NCBI GenBank assembly: GCA_041678605.1
Contig: JBAYNW010000003.1
Coordinates: forward strand, 1 to 64,000
Length of the DNA stretch: 64,000 nucleotides
From: JBAYNW01 sp041678605
GTDB lineage: Bacteria; Cyanobacteriota; Vampirovibrionia; Gastranaerophilales; Gastranaerophilaceae
Direction: 5' to 3'
Shown here: piece after piece, positions 43,908 through 52,332 of the stretch
Layout of the letters: the number at the start of each line of letters is the position of its first letter
How positions within the stretch are numbered: the first letter of the stretch is position 1
The notes under the pieces: model-generated
The model's database searches: none
What the model saw: only the letters and a program-made list of their open reading frames with translations
What the model was told of the DNA's origin: nothing
Position numbers and translations under genes: made by a program

Positions 43908-44267
43908 ATTTTTGAGGTGATTAATTTTAATTTCAGGCTTTAAAATCACTGAAATTGCATCAATCCTAAAATTTTTGTGTTTAATTTCTGTTTCGGATAA
44001 ATAATTAAACACACCCGTTTTAATGTTTTGGTATTTAGTTTTTGTGATGGCCTCAAAAGGCGAACCGCAAAAGTCGGACGAGCGGGTCTTAACCTCAACA
44101 AAAACAAGCGTATCTTTGTGTTTTGCGATAATATCTATCTCGCAAGTTTTCTTCGCACCGTCTTGAAATTGTTTGTTTGTTTCAAGAATCTCATAGCCCT
44201 GCTTTTTTAGATATTCTTGGGCTAATAATTCGCCTTTAGCACCTGTTTCTCTATTTCCCATTCCCAA
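43902..44267 (-). CDS. YraN/UPF0102 family nuclease-like protein
   Basis: A 121-residue protein with the restriction-endonuclease-like core of the UPF0102 family. It shows GAKGELLAQEYLKKQGYEIL, then EIDIIAKHKDTLVFVEVKTR, which supplies the D-x(n)-ExK site, and ITKTKYQNI. The in vivo role is not established, though links to DNA processing have been proposed. The first residues (MGMGNRE) overlap a repeat of the CCCATTCCCAATTTCC type, so an ATG six bases further in is an alternative start. Confidence 0.88.
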   Translation of the reverse strand: MGMGNRETGAKGELLAQEYLKKQGYEILETNKQFQDGAKKTCEIDIIAKHKDTLVFVEVKTRSSDFCGSPFEAITKTKYQNIKTGVFNYLSETEIKHKNFRIDAISVILKPEIKINHLKNL

Positions 44268-44287
44268 TTTCCTATTCCCCTTTAATA

Positions 44288-44773
44288 TTAGGCTATACTT
44301 GGCGGGGTTTTCTCTTTTAATTCGTCCAAGAGTCTGGAATCCCTAAGCTGATTGTATTTTTCTTCTCCATTTGAATAATTTGCAAACGGCGTAATGGAAA
44401 TTCCTCCTCTGGGATTAAAGATTCCGGTGATTTCAAGATACTTTGGCTCCATCAACTTAACTAAATCTTTCATAATCATATTTATACAATCTTCATGAAA
44501 ATCCCCATGATTTCTAAAACTGAATAAGTATAATTTCAAACTTTTAGACTCAACCATTTTAATATTTGGAATGTATTTAATATAAAGTTTTGCGAAGTCA
44601 GGCTGTTTTGTCTTTGGACACAAGCTGCTAAACTCATAGGCATAAAATGTTACCAAATAATCATTATCCGGATGAACATTTTGAAAGCACTCTAAAACAG
44701 AAGGGTCGTAATCTGTCGGATAATCAGTTTTGGTATTTCCTAAAGATTTAATTGATTTTAATTTTTTTTTCAT
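44288..44773 (-). CDS. queF: NADPH-dependent 7-cyano-7-deazaguanine (preQ0) reductase
   Basis: Reduces preQ0 to preQ1 in queuosine synthesis for tRNA modification. The 161-residue protein is the short, type I form. Catalytic Cys52 is in FSSLCPKTKQPDF with the general-acid Asp59. The QueF substrate motif is VESKSLKLYLFSFRNHGDFH. CAGGAG precedes the ATG. Upstream RNA can fold GAGTTTTA against TAAAACTC just before the ribosome binding site, which could regulate translation. I do not see a standard preQ1-I aptamer. Confidence 0.93.
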   Translation of the reverse strand: MKKKLKSIKSLGNTKTDYPTDYDPSVLECFQNVHPDNDYLVTFYAYEFSSLCPKTKQPDFAKLYIKYIPNIKMVESKSLKLYLFSFRNHGDFHEDCINMIMKDLVKLMEPKYLEITGIFNPRGGISITPFANYSNGEEKYNQLRDSRLLDELKEKTPPSIA

Positions 44774-44783
44774 TTTAGCTCCT

Positions 44784-44810
44784 GTGGAGTTTTATCACTC
44801 TGTTCTAAAA
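44784..44810 (-). promoter_or_regulatory. Hairpin before the queF ribosome binding site
   Basis: On the minus strand, GAGTTTTA and TAAAACTC form an 8-bp stem with an 11-base loop, ending a few bases before CAGGAG of queF. It may be a translational control element. The loop does not match the known preQ1-I consensus. Confidence 0.35.
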
Positions 44811-44896
44811 CTCTTACGCCGTCATCGTTAAGTTACGCCTTCCTAAGTCTTGCAAGTCTGCAAGCCTTTTTAGGCTTCACTCCGGCTTACGCATTT

Positions 44897-46219
44897 TTAT
44901 ATTATTTCCTTATATGCTTCCGGACTGTTAAGCAAATCGTAGTTAATTTCATTTTCGTTATCCGCAATAGCCGCGGCTACAACAGCATCTGACGTTACGT
45001 TGAGCATTGTTCTGAACATATCGGTAAGTCTTTCCAGCGTGAACAGGAATGCAAATCCTGCGACCAGCTGTTCAGGGCTTAATCCAAGGCCGTTAAGAAT
45101 AAGAGCAATAGTGATAAGTCCCGCACCCGGAATTCCGGCACAGGTACTTGAAGCAATCATTGCCAAAAAGCATATTTGAACAATCAGAAACGGCGTCAGA
45201 TGGACTCCGTAAGTCTGTGCAAGGAAAATTACGGCAACTGTCTGTAGCAGTGCCGTACCGTCCATGTTCAAAGTCGCACCCAAAGGCAGTACAAAGCTGG
45301 AAACTTTGTGAGAAATTCCTCTTTTTTCACAGCATGCAATTGTCAAAGGCAGTGTGGCAGAAGAACTTGCAGTACCAAAAGCAACCATCATTGCTTCTGC
45401 AATTGCCGCATAAAGCATCAAAACCGGAACTTTTGAAAATATTTTCAAGAACACAGGATAAACCACAAAAAATTGGATTGCAAAGCCTATTCCAAGTGCC
45501 AGCAAGTATTTTGAGATGCTCTGGAAAATATCAACTCCAAAACTCGAAACCGCAGTTGCCGTGAGGGCAAAAACACCGGGTGCCGCAAAATACATTATCC
45601 AATCTGTGACTTTCATCGTCGCGGCAAAAATCGATTCAAAGAACGACACCACAGGACGATTAATTTCCCCAACCTTAGCAAGTGCTACCGCAAAAATCAA
45701 TGCAAACACGATAATTGAAATCATATCGCCTTTTGCAACAGATTCTAAAGGGTTTTTGGGAATAAAATTCAAAAATATGTTAAGCACATTGCCTTTTTGC
45801 TGATTTATACTTGTGGCAACCTGCTGTTGAATTGATGCGGCCGCATCTGTGTTTATATATTGTGCCGCACCGACTCCGGGTTTTATCGTTAATGCCAGAA
45901 TGGCACCGAGAGATACGGCAATGACGGTTATTATACCGTAATAAATAATCATTTTCGTTCCGTATTTGCCCAGCTGCTTGTTGTCGCCAATGCTGGTAAT
46001 CCCGATTATAATAGCCGAAATAACCAATGGAATTACGACCATTTGAATAAGCCGTATAAATACCTGTCCGATGAATACCAAAATTTTGGTGATGAGAACA
46101 TTGTCATGCCCGTGTAAAAATACACCGACAATAACCCCGGCAATAAGCCCAAAAAATATGTGCCAATTCCGTTTTAATCCCAGCCCAAGTGCAATAAGTA
46201 TCTGCATGTGCAATTTCAT
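44897..46219 (-). CDS. Dicarboxylate/amino acid:cation symporter (DAACS/SLC1 family)
   Basis: A 440-residue transporter that brings in glutamate, aspartate or C4-dicarboxylates with sodium or protons. About eight membrane helices and two re-entrant loops are expected. Visible marks are the serine-rich loop TASSSATLPLTIACCEK (HP1), PLGATLNMDGTAL with the NMDGT motif (TM7), and ASSTCAGIPGAGL (HP2). The C-terminal TM8 region is MFRTMLNVTSDAVVAAAIAD. Substrate cannot be decided by eye between glutamate/aspartate and dicarboxylates. It is a single-gene unit. Confidence 0.92.
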   Translation of the reverse strand: MKLHMQILIALGLGLKRNWHIFFGLIAGVIVGVFLHGHDNVLITKILVFIGQVFIRLIQMVVIPLVISAIIIGITSIGDNKQLGKYGTKMIIYYGIITVIAVSLGAILALTIKPGVGAAQYINTDAAASIQQQVATSINQQKGNVLNIFLNFIPKNPLESVAKGDMISIIVFALIFAVALAKVGEINRPVVSFFESIFAATMKVTDWIMYFAAPGVFALTATAVSSFGVDIFQSISKYLLALGIGFAIQFFVVYPVFLKIFSKVPVLMLYAAIAEAMMVAFGTASSSATLPLTIACCEKRGISHKVSSFVLPLGATLNMDGTALLQTVAVIFLAQTYGVHLTPFLIVQICFLAMIASSTCAGIPGAGLITIALILNGLGLSPEQLVAGFAFLFTLERLTDMFRTMLNVTSDAVVAAAIADNENEINYDLLNSPEAYKEII

Positions 46220-46320
46220 ATCAAAAATCCTCGCAAGTTAATTGTTAAAAATATTCTTTTATTCTACTACTTTCAAAGAAAAAACACAAATATGTTTACA
46301 ATTTGTATTAAATGGGGAAG

Positions 46321-46460
46321 AGTTAAATGGTTGAACGATTAGATGGTTGAAGGGCTGAAAGGCTTTTTACGAAGTGATTAAGTGACTGGGTGATTAAGTG
46401 ATTAAGTGCAACAAAAAAATTGAAATTTTTCTTTTCCCGTCTTCCTTCTCACGTCTCACC
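46321..46460. repeat. Composite block repeat A-B-C
   Basis: GGTTGAAGGGCTGAAAGGCT (A), GTGACTGGGTGATTAAGTGA (B), the linker GCAACAAAAAAATTGAAA and TTCCTTCTCACGTCTCACC (C) run up to the pseudopilin stop codon. The same order is seen at 53020-53190. Confidence 0.8.
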
Positions 46461-47230
46461 TAGTACTTCATCTGCCAGCCATCATCCATAATTCGGCCGG
46501 CACAATATATCCCCCTTTTGTCCGTGCCCCCGTTATATCCGTAATCACAAACATTATAGCTTTTCCAATATGAACTTTTAATCCCGCCATTTGGATATAG
46601 AGCGATACCTTTATCAGCGGCAATTTTAAAGAGGAATATATCACGTCCCATAGTATTAGGTTTTTTGAGTCCATTTACATCAACATAAAGGTACATACAT
46701 AACCTGGTTAAGGGATAATCGAATCCGCCGCAACCTAAGTCGGCGGACCCAATCTGAACAGACATACCATCCGCGGTTATAAATCTGTAAGTGTCAAGAT
46801 TATCGTATCCGCTCCCAATGCTGCTGCCATCAAAATTATATGCCACTATATTAGGGTAACAGCCCTTCGTTGTTGTGTCACAATTTTTTATAACTTTAAA
46901 ATATTTGACTATTTTATCTCCCATTGTTTTTAAATCGGCCGAATCAAAGAAACAACTCAAATCCCCAATGCAACCACTATCTGCTGCCATTTGAATCAGT
47001 GCCTGATTCCAGTTTGAATAATCTTTTTTTAAACTTGCAACATAAATCTGCTTTTGAGTATCCGCAACCAGAGTAGGGATTGTATATTCAGCCACAAGTC
47101 CGACTATACCAAGTACAATCAATATTTCCGCCAGGGTGAAGCCGAAATGGTGGGAAAAGGGAACAGGAAACAGGGAACGGAATTTCCTTGAAAGTACTTT
47201 TTGGAAAAAATTCACCATTTTATTTATCAC
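46460..47230 (-). CDS. Type IV pilin/type II pseudopilin-like protein
   Basis: A 256-residue prepilin. The class III cleavage motif is perfect: Gly30 followed by FTLAEILIVLGIVGLVAEYT, with Glu at +5 and a hydrophobic helix. It would be processed by a prepilin peptidase and assembled in an envelope pilus or type II-like machine. The C-terminal head is Cys/Gly-rich and ends CAGRIMDDGWQMKY, a pattern I associate with a pilin-like class expanded in gut Melainabacteria (inference). The 30-residue leader is unusually long. Its DNA (47157-47195, encoding FRSLFPVPFSHH) is repeat-like, so a repeat has probably lengthened it. Confidence 0.85.
   Translation of the reverse strand: MINKMVNFFQKVLSRKFRSLFPVPFSHHFGFTLAEILIVLGIVGLVAEYTIPTLVADTQKQIYVASLKKDYSNWNQALIQMAADSGCIGDLSCFFDSADLKTMGDKIVKYFKVIKNCDTTTKGCYPNIVAYNFDGSSIGSGYDNLDTYRFITADGMSVQIGSADLGCGGFDYPLTRLCMYLYVDVNGLKKPNTMGRDIFLFKIAADKGIALYPNGGIKSSYWKSYNVCDYGYNGGTDKRGIYCAGRIMDDGWQMKY
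47157..47195. repeat. Repeat-like segment inside the pseudopilin leader
   Basis: GGGAAAAGGGAACAGGAAAC followed by AGGGAACGGAATTTCC is similar to block C of the composite repeats (GGGAAACGGGAAAAGG at 54463). It encodes the extra leader residues just before the prepilin cleavage site. Confidence 0.55.
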
Positions 47231-47326
47231 TTCCAGTTAGTAACCAACCCAAGTATATTTCATTGAGGGGTACTTTGTCAAATGGTTAACAATTTATTAC
47301 ATTCTTGTTTGTAATAAAATAATTCT

Positions 47327-48163
47327 ATGAAAATATCTGTAATTACCGCAAGCTACAATTATGCTCAATATATTGAAGAAGCGATTAACTCCGTTATAAA
47401 CCAGTCATACTCTAATTGGGAGTTGATTATAGTAGATGACGGAAGCAGCGACAATTCCGTCGAAATAATCAAAAGATATTGTGAAAAAGATTCCAGAATT
47501 AAGCTTTTTCAGCATGAGAACGGGCAAAACAAGGGTTTGAAAGAAACTCTTTTGTTAGGGATTGGGCATGCTTCGGGTGACTGGATTGCATTTTTGGAAA
47601 GCGACGATTTTTTTGCTCCGGATAATCTTTCAAAAAAAGTTGAAATAATAAACAAAAATCCTTCCCCTAAGCTTATTTTTAACAAAGTTGAAATTATACG
47701 CGAAAAGGACGTCACTGAAAAAAGACAGCAGGATTTGGAGGCTATTCAAAACAAATTATCCAAGTCAAATTTTCCGAAAAATATGTTTCATGAATTTTAC
47801 ATAACTAACTCTATCTTAACGTTTTCTTGTGTCATGGTTGAGACAAATGCACTTAAAAACACTGATTTTGATACGCCGGCGGATACTCTGCTTGATTGGT
47901 GGCTCTGGATTCATCTCGCTTACAAAAACGATTTTTATTACATTGATGAAAAATTAACCCATTGGCGTCTGCATGCTGAAAGCTATATTTTAAAGGGTAA
48001 AAAGCCGATTTTATATTTGGTTCAAGCACAAGCCTATGAAGATATTTACCAAAAAAACGGAAAAGAAGCCGGACTTTTGCTGTTTATAATATATTCAAAA
48101 ATAAAACTTTTTTTTATCAGAGGATTTAGACTCATCATAAGAATATTAGGCAGCAAAAAATAA
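47327..48163 (+). CDS. Family 2 glycosyltransferase
   Basis: A 278-residue GT-A transferase outside the main glycan locus. Motifs are ITASYNYAQYIEEAINSVIN and WELIIVDDGSSDNSVEI (nucleotide site), AFLESDDFFAPDNL (metal site), and TLLDWWLWIHLAYKNDFYYI near the catalytic base. The last 30 residues (LLLFIIYSKIKLFFIRGFRL) are hydrophobic and basic and may anchor it in the membrane. The donor is unknown. Confidence 0.87.
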   Translation: MKISVITASYNYAQYIEEAINSVINQSYSNWELIIVDDGSSDNSVEIIKRYCEKDSRIKLFQHENGQNKGLKETLLLGIGHASGDWIAFLESDDFFAPDNLSKKVEIINKNPSPKLIFNKVEIIREKDVTEKRQQDLEAIQNKLSKSNFPKNMFHEFYITNSILTFSCVMVETNALKNTDFDTPADTLLDWWLWIHLAYKNDFYYIDEKLTHWRLHAESYILKGKKPILYLVQAQAYEDIYQKNGKEAGLLLFIIYSKIKLFFIRGFRLIIRILGSKK

Positions 48164-48204
48164 TTAAGGGCGGCCGTTTTGCAAAACAAAACGGCCGCCC
48201 TTAA
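48164..48204. terminator. Bidirectional terminator between GT2 and fba
   Basis: TTAAGGGCGGCCGTTTTG and CAAAACGGCCGCCCTTAA form a perfect 18-bp stem with a 5-base loop. On the minus strand it is followed by TTATTTTTT, a good T-run for stopping fba transcription. It also follows the GT2 stop by 1 bp. Confidence 0.9.
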
Positions 48205-48216
48205 TACATTTACAGT

Positions 48217-49167
48217 TTATGCACGTCCTGCTGTTCCCAGAACTTCCATTTTGTGCTTAACAAGTTCTTTAACTGCTGTTCTGCCCGGTCCCATGTATTC
48301 TCTCGGGTCAAATTTATCAGGATGTTCAACAAAGAACTCTCTGATTGTTGCAGTCATCGCAAGTCTTAAATCTGTATCAATATTGATTTTTGCAACACCG
48401 TTTTTGGAAGCGAATGACAGCATTTCTTCCGGAACACCTTGCGTATCAGGCAAATTGGCTCCATATTTATTACATTTTTCAACCAGATATTTTGGAACAG
48501 ATGATGAACCGTGAAGAACGATTGGATAATCATACCCGACAACCGCATTAACGGATTTTTTAATTACTGCAAGCCTGTCAAAGTCCAATTTTGCTTCACC
48601 TTTAAATTTGTAAGCACCATGGCTTGTTCCGATTGCGATAGCCAAAGAATCACAGCCTGTTTCTTTAACAAATCTTACCGCATCTTCAGGGTCAGTGTAA
48701 GTTGCGTCTTTTGAATGAACTTTAACATCATCTTCAACGCCGGCAAGCTTACCCAGTTCGGCTTCAACCGAAACTCCTCTTGCATGGGCATATTCAACAA
48801 CCTGTTTTGTTAATGCTATATTTTCATCAAGCGGAAATCTTGAACCGTCAATCATAACTGATGAGAAACCGCCATCAATACAGGCTTTGCAAATTTCAAA
48901 ATCCGCACCATGGTCAAGGTGCAGTGCGATAGGTACTGTTGTTGTGTCTAAAGCGGCTTCAACAAGCTTGATTAAGTAAGTTTGGTTGGCATATTTTCTT
49001 GCACCTGCTGAAACTTGTAAAATGATTGGCGAGCGGGTTTCTTCCGCAGCTTCTGCAATACCTTGCAAAATTTCCATATTATTAACGTTATATGCACCAA
49101 TGGCATATTTGCCTTCAAGGGCTTTTTTGAACATTTCGGCTGTTCCGACTAATTTTCTTTCACTCAT
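48217..49167 (-). CDS. fba: Class II fructose-bisphosphate aldolase
   Basis: A zinc-dependent aldolase interconverting fructose-1,6-bisphosphate with dihydroxyacetone phosphate and glyceraldehyde-3-phosphate in glycolysis and gluconeogenesis. It shows GAYNVNNMEILQGI, PIALHLDHGADFE with the zinc His and catalytic Asp, MIDGSRFPLDENI, VEAELGKLAG, AIGTSHGAYK (zinc His) and VLHGSSSVP, and the family C-terminal NIDTDLR. I start at ATG 49167, preceded by GAGGAGAG; the frame extends 9 codons further but has no better site. Length is about 316 aa. It ends at a strong terminator. Confidence 0.94.
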   Translation of the reverse strand: MSERKLVGTAEMFKKALEGKYAIGAYNVNNMEILQGIAEAAEETRSPIILQVSAGARKYANQTYLIKLVEAALDTTTVPIALHLDHGADFEICKACIDGGFSSVMIDGSRFPLDENIALTKQVVEYAHARGVSVEAELGKLAGVEDDVKVHSKDATYTDPEDAVRFVKETGCDSLAIAIGTSHGAYKFKGEAKLDFDRLAVIKKSVNAVVGYDYPIVLHGSSSVPKYLVEKCNKYGANLPDTQGVPEEMLSFASKNGVAKINIDTDLRLAMTATIREFFVEHPDKFDPREYMGPGRTAVKELVKHKMEVLGTAGRA

Positions 49168-49280
49168 GTGAATCTCTCCTCTTTGTGTAACCATACGTAC
49201 ATTAATTTACATCAAAGGCGATAATTTTACAAGTGAATTACGAGTAGTGAGAGATAAAAGGGCTTGAGAGTTATAAGCCG

Positions 49281-49392
49281 ATAGGTTGAAGAGTTGAAAG
49301 GTCGAACGGTTCAATTACCAATTCCCAATTACCAATTTCCTTTTCCCGTTTCCCGTTTCTCTTCTCACGTCTTACCTCTCACGTCTCACTTT
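49281..49392. repeat. Composite block repeat A-D-C
   Basis: GGTTGAAGAGTTGAAAGGTC (A), CAATTACCAATTCCCAATTA (D) and TTCCCGTTTCTCTTCTCACG (C) lie between fba and a secreted-protein gene. About 100 bp are nearly the exact reverse complement of 54425-54525. Confidence 0.8.
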
Positions 49393-49898
49393 CCTCGCCC
49401 CCCATGTCCGATTATGTTCCCATTTTCGTCATAAATAATTCCGTTGATTGAATGGGCGATGAGTTTTCCTTCGGGGGAAAAGCGAAAAAGTTCATTTTTG
49501 GATACCGTAAGGCTGGTGAGAATGAGTTTCCCTTCCAGATTGTACCGATAACCCCTGTGGGGATAAACATTTACGGGCTTATCGTATTTTTCTACATAAA
49601 TCAGGCCTTTGTCATTGCCGTAAATGTAGGCTTTGTTCGGCTCGTTTTTGTATTGAACGGTTATTCCGACGACCTCGCCGCTGTTGTTGTAAGAATAAAC
49701 TATTTTTCCGATATTTTCGTTTCTAAAATATTGCGGTCCCGAAATATCCATGCTGTCGATTTGGCCCTCCTGCAGGTATTCTCTGGCAGAATCAACAGTA
49801 TACGAAACCCCGCCCTGAAGTTCGGTTGCAAAAGCAACACCTGACAAAGCAATCAAAAACCACAATATACAAATGAGTTTTTTTGAATAAGCCATCAT
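49386..49898 (-). CDS. Secreted protein of unknown function
   Basis: A 170-residue protein with a signal peptide: MAYSKK, a hydrophobic run ICILWFLIALSGVAF, then a likely cleavage after AFA near residue 24. The mature part has repeated Tyr/Gly/Asn beta segments of the toxin-antitoxin MORN or YD type (YSYNNSGEVVGITVQYKN, YRYNLEGKLIL, FRFSPEGKLIAH, YDENGNIIG). These are short repeats of about 20 residues. The opening of the mature chain (LQGGVSYTVDSAR) resembles the start of the secreted protein at 61423-62217. Its last residues GRGK run into the composite repeat. Confidence 0.7.
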   Translation of the reverse strand: MMAYSKKLICILWFLIALSGVAFATELQGGVSYTVDSAREYLQEGQIDSMDISGPQYFRNENIGKIVYSYNNSGEVVGITVQYKNEPNKAYIYGNDKGLIYVEKYDKPVNVYPHRGYRYNLEGKLILTSLTVSKNELFRFSPEGKLIAHSINGIIYDENGNIIGHGGRGK

Positions 49899-49965
49899 TA
49901 TATTATTTTATTCTAAAATAAATTTTTTTACACCCACTTGAATAATACAAAAATTTATGCTATAA

Positions 49966-50015
49966 TTTGTATTGTAATACAAAATATTATACAATAATTT
50001 GTATTACAATACAAA
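49966..50015. promoter_or_regulatory. Twin palindromic operator at the ATPase promoter
   Basis: TTTGTATTGTAATACAAA (49966-49983) and TTTGTATTACAATACAAA (49998-50015) are 18-bp dyads, each the exact reverse complement of the other. They directly follow a TATAAT at 49961-49966, so a bound repressor would block transcription of the gene at 50040. Confidence 0.7.
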
Positions 50016-50039
50016 ATTTTGAATGGAGAAATGAAAAAT

Positions 50040-51185
50040 ATGATAAAACGGCATCTGGCAAAAGAGATAGAAAATCAGCTTTATAAGGGAAAAATTGCAA
50101 TTTTATACGGGGCAAGACGTGTAGGTAAAACTTTTTTGTCAAAACAAATTTTAGAAAAACAGGAAAGAGCGGGAAAAAAATGTTCTTATATTAACTGCGA
50201 ACTTATTAACGTAAAGAAAAATCTTGAAACCTTAAATGAGCAGGATTTAAAAAAATATTTGGGAGAGGTTGATTTTGTTGTGCTTGATGAGGCCCAAAAT
50301 ATAAAAAATGCGGGGCTGGTGTTAAAAATTCTTATTGATACATATCCCGAGATACAAATTTTAGCAACCGGTTCAAGCAGCTTTGACTTGGCAAACCAAG
50401 TCGGAGAGCCGTTGGTAGGCAGAAAACGAGAGTTTATTTTGTACCCTTTGTCCATGCTCGAAATTATTGAAAATTCGAATTTTCAAACAGTCTCAGGCAA
50501 TTTGAATTCAATCCTTCAATATGGTCTTTATCCTTCAGTTTATACCAAGTCGTTTAGTGACGCAAAGGACGAAATTCAAGAAATTGCGAGCAGTTATTTA
50601 TATAAAGACATTTTAATGTTTGAAAATATAAAAAACTCGAGTTTACTGATTGATCTGCTTCAACTGTTGGCACTTCAGGTTGGGAATGAGGTTTCTTACA
50701 ACGAATTGGCGATAAAGCTTGGCATAAATACACGCACGGTTGAAAAATATATTGATTTGCTGGAAAAATGTTTTATTGTTTTTTCCCTGAGGGCATTAAG
50801 GCGTAATTTGAGGAACGAAGTGAGCAGAAAATCCAAGAAAATTTATTTTTATGATTTGGGAATAAGAAACGCATTAATAAATAATTTTAACCCGCCAGTT
50901 GTACGTTCAGATGCTGGTGCATTATGGGAGAATTTTTGTATCATTGAGAGAATGAAATACAATCAATCTCGACAAAAATCAGTAAATAAATATTTCTGGC
51001 GAATGTATTCCGGTCAGGAGGTTGACTATATTGAAGAATATTCGGGAAGATTTGACGGATTTGAGTTCAAATACAGCCCAAAAGCCAAATTCAAAAAACC
51101 AGCCATTTTTTTGGGAAATTACGAAAACTCAAGCGTAAAAGTTATTGATAGCGAAAACTGGAGTGAATTTTTGGCAACTGATTGA
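50040..51185 (+). CDS. AAA-type ATPase with DUF4143 domain
   Basis: A protein of about 381 residues. The N-terminal ATPase has Walker A YGARRVGKTF, Walker B FVVLDEAQN, and a sensor region LATGSSSFDL. The C-terminal DUF4143 domain has LQLLALQVGNEVSYNELAIK, YFYDLGIRNALI and DYIEEYSGRFDGFEFKYS, the last like a nuclease ExK core. Members are common in mobile or defence-related settings but lack a settled function. The frame opens at TTG 50019; I prefer ATG 50040 with GGAG 11 bases upstream, while ATG 50031 is also possible. Twin palindromes upstream imply tight control. Confidence 0.85.
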   Translation: MIKRHLAKEIENQLYKGKIAILYGARRVGKTFLSKQILEKQERAGKKCSYINCELINVKKNLETLNEQDLKKYLGEVDFVVLDEAQNIKNAGLVLKILIDTYPEIQILATGSSSFDLANQVGEPLVGRKREFILYPLSMLEIIENSNFQTVSGNLNSILQYGLYPSVYTKSFSDAKDEIQEIASSYLYKDILMFENIKNSSLLIDLLQLLALQVGNEVSYNELAIKLGINTRTVEKYIDLLEKCFIVFSLRALRRNLRNEVSRKSKKIYFYDLGIRNALINNFNPPVVRSDAGALWENFCIIERMKYNQSRQKSVNKYFWRMYSGQEVDYIEEYSGRFDGFEFKYSPKAKFKKPAIFLGNYENSSVKVIDSENWSEFLATD

Positions 51186-51224
51186 CGTATCTAAAACAGG
51201 AAGAGGGAGGTATGGAGGGCTGTG

Positions 51225-51268
51225 GAAACAAGTTCAGGATGACGTATATTGATTGCAACTCAATATGA
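51225..51268. repeat. Fragment of the GTCATGCTGAA-type intergenic repeat
   Basis: GAAACAAGTTCAGGATGACG followed by TATATTGATTGCAACTC matches the right half of the element at 11-104, with one or two changes. Confidence 0.65.
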
Positions 51269-51332
51269 GTTTTGTCCATCCTTTTTCGCTTAATATTTTC
51301 AATGCTCTTGCCCGATTTCCGGCTTACAACTA

Positions 51333-51361
51333 TTGACTTTCGGGCCATTTTATGTTATAAT
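51333..51361 (+). promoter_or_regulatory. Strong sigma-70-type promoter for the small gene at 51393
   Basis: TTGACT (51333-51338) and TATAAT (51356-51361) are separated by the ideal 17 bp. The expected start, near 51368, lies about 25 bp before ATG 51393. Confidence 0.65.
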
Positions 51362-51392
51362 GCGTGCGTGGAGAAAATCTCGGAGAAAAACA

Positions 51393-51641
51393 ATGTTTAT
51401 CGGACCTGTAAGCAGACTTAGTGCAAATAATGCAGCATTCAACTGGATGAATTCTGCCAATTCGCTCATGGGCCTTCTTTCTTTTGGAGGGAATTCTTCT
51501 TCACTTTTGGCTTCCGAACAAAGATTAACATCCGGCATGCTTAATAACAGCTTGATTTATAAAGCAAGTTTACTTCAGGAAGAAAGCATGAAAAAAGTTT
51601 CTGACGAAAACATTAAACGTTCGTTTTCTATTTTTGCTTAA
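51393..51641 (+). CDS. Small protein of unknown function
   Basis: An 82-residue protein with ATG 51393, GGAG seven bases upstream, and a near-consensus promoter. It begins MFIGPVSRLSANNAAFNWMN, is rich in Ser, Asn and Leu, and contains LSFGGNSSSLLASEQRLTSG. No membrane segment or signal peptide is clear, and I recognise no family. The upstream in-frame start at 51333 is inside the promoter and is rejected. The strong promoter suggests a well-expressed product. Confidence 0.6.
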   Translation: MFIGPVSRLSANNAAFNWMNSANSLMGLLSFGGNSSSLLASEQRLTSGMLNNSLIYKASLLQEESMKKVSDENIKRSFSIFA

Positions 51642-51741
51642 TAAACACGGCGGAAAAAGTAACTTGAAGTGAGTAAAATCATTGCATTTTTTAATGCAAG
51701 TTGGAGTACCCGAAACGTGAAAAGCAGAATTGCTTATTTAT

Positions 51742-52332
51742 TTAAAATTTAAATACTTGGTTTATATCAGCATCAGGGGATATGTCTCTATACTCCATAA
51801 AATTCTTAAATGATTGATATTCCTTTACTCCGCCTTCTTCTTTTATCAAAACAAAAGGATTTCTGATGCCAAGGTCTTTAAACAAATAATTTCTTATAAA
51901 TGTTGTAATACCCTCTATTGTTGTTGTGGGTTCAATAGGGATTAATATTGCTCGTTTTGCAGGGTTTTCAATGATTTGCCTTCTGGCTTCCTCTGTTTTT
52001 GCACAAGCAATCTTGTTTGCATCTCTTTTGGTATAAATAGCAAGACCTTCCCCGTATGGAACTCCATCGATGCTTACCTTGTTTACTCCGTCTGTTCCTA
52101 AAAATAAAATTCTTCGAAGAAGTTTTTTGGGATGTTTTGAATCTATCAATGAACTTATTTCATGATTATCGTAAATAGCTCTTGCTATAAATTCCTCCAC
52201 ATTACCAACCAAGCCAGATGTTTTGGAGATAAGGAGATAGCGTCCTCCAAAATTAATATCTCTTTTGTTATTTTTGTTACAGGTTTTTATGCCATTTGTT
52301 TGGTAATTAATTAAACTTACTTTATTTATCAT
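51742..52332 (-). CDS. Protein of unknown function with N-terminal INFGG motif
   Basis: A 196-residue cytoplasmic-looking protein I do not recognise. An opening of about 25 Asn/Lys-rich residues is followed by KRDINFGGRYLLIS, similar to the motif in the 41420 and 62551 products. The rest mixes helices and strands, with FLGTDGVNKVSIDGVPYGEG and AILIPIEPTTTIEGI as the most distinctive segments. It has no catalytic signature. It stands alone between the small 51393 gene and rpsU. Confidence 0.68.
   Translation of the reverse strand: MINKVSLINYQTNGIKTCNKNNKRDINFGGRYLLISKTSGLVGNVEEFIARAIYDNHEISSLIDSKHPKKLLRRILFLGTDGVNKVSIDGVPYGEGLAIYTKRDANKIACAKTEEARRQIIENPAKRAILIPIEPTTTIEGITTFIRNYLFKDLGIRNPFVLIKEEGGVKEYQSFKNFMEYRDISPDADINQVFKF

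Noticed and set aside
44774..44896. A classical preQ1-I riboswitch before queF
   Set aside because: The leader lacks the compact C-rich loop and the A-rich tail of the known class.
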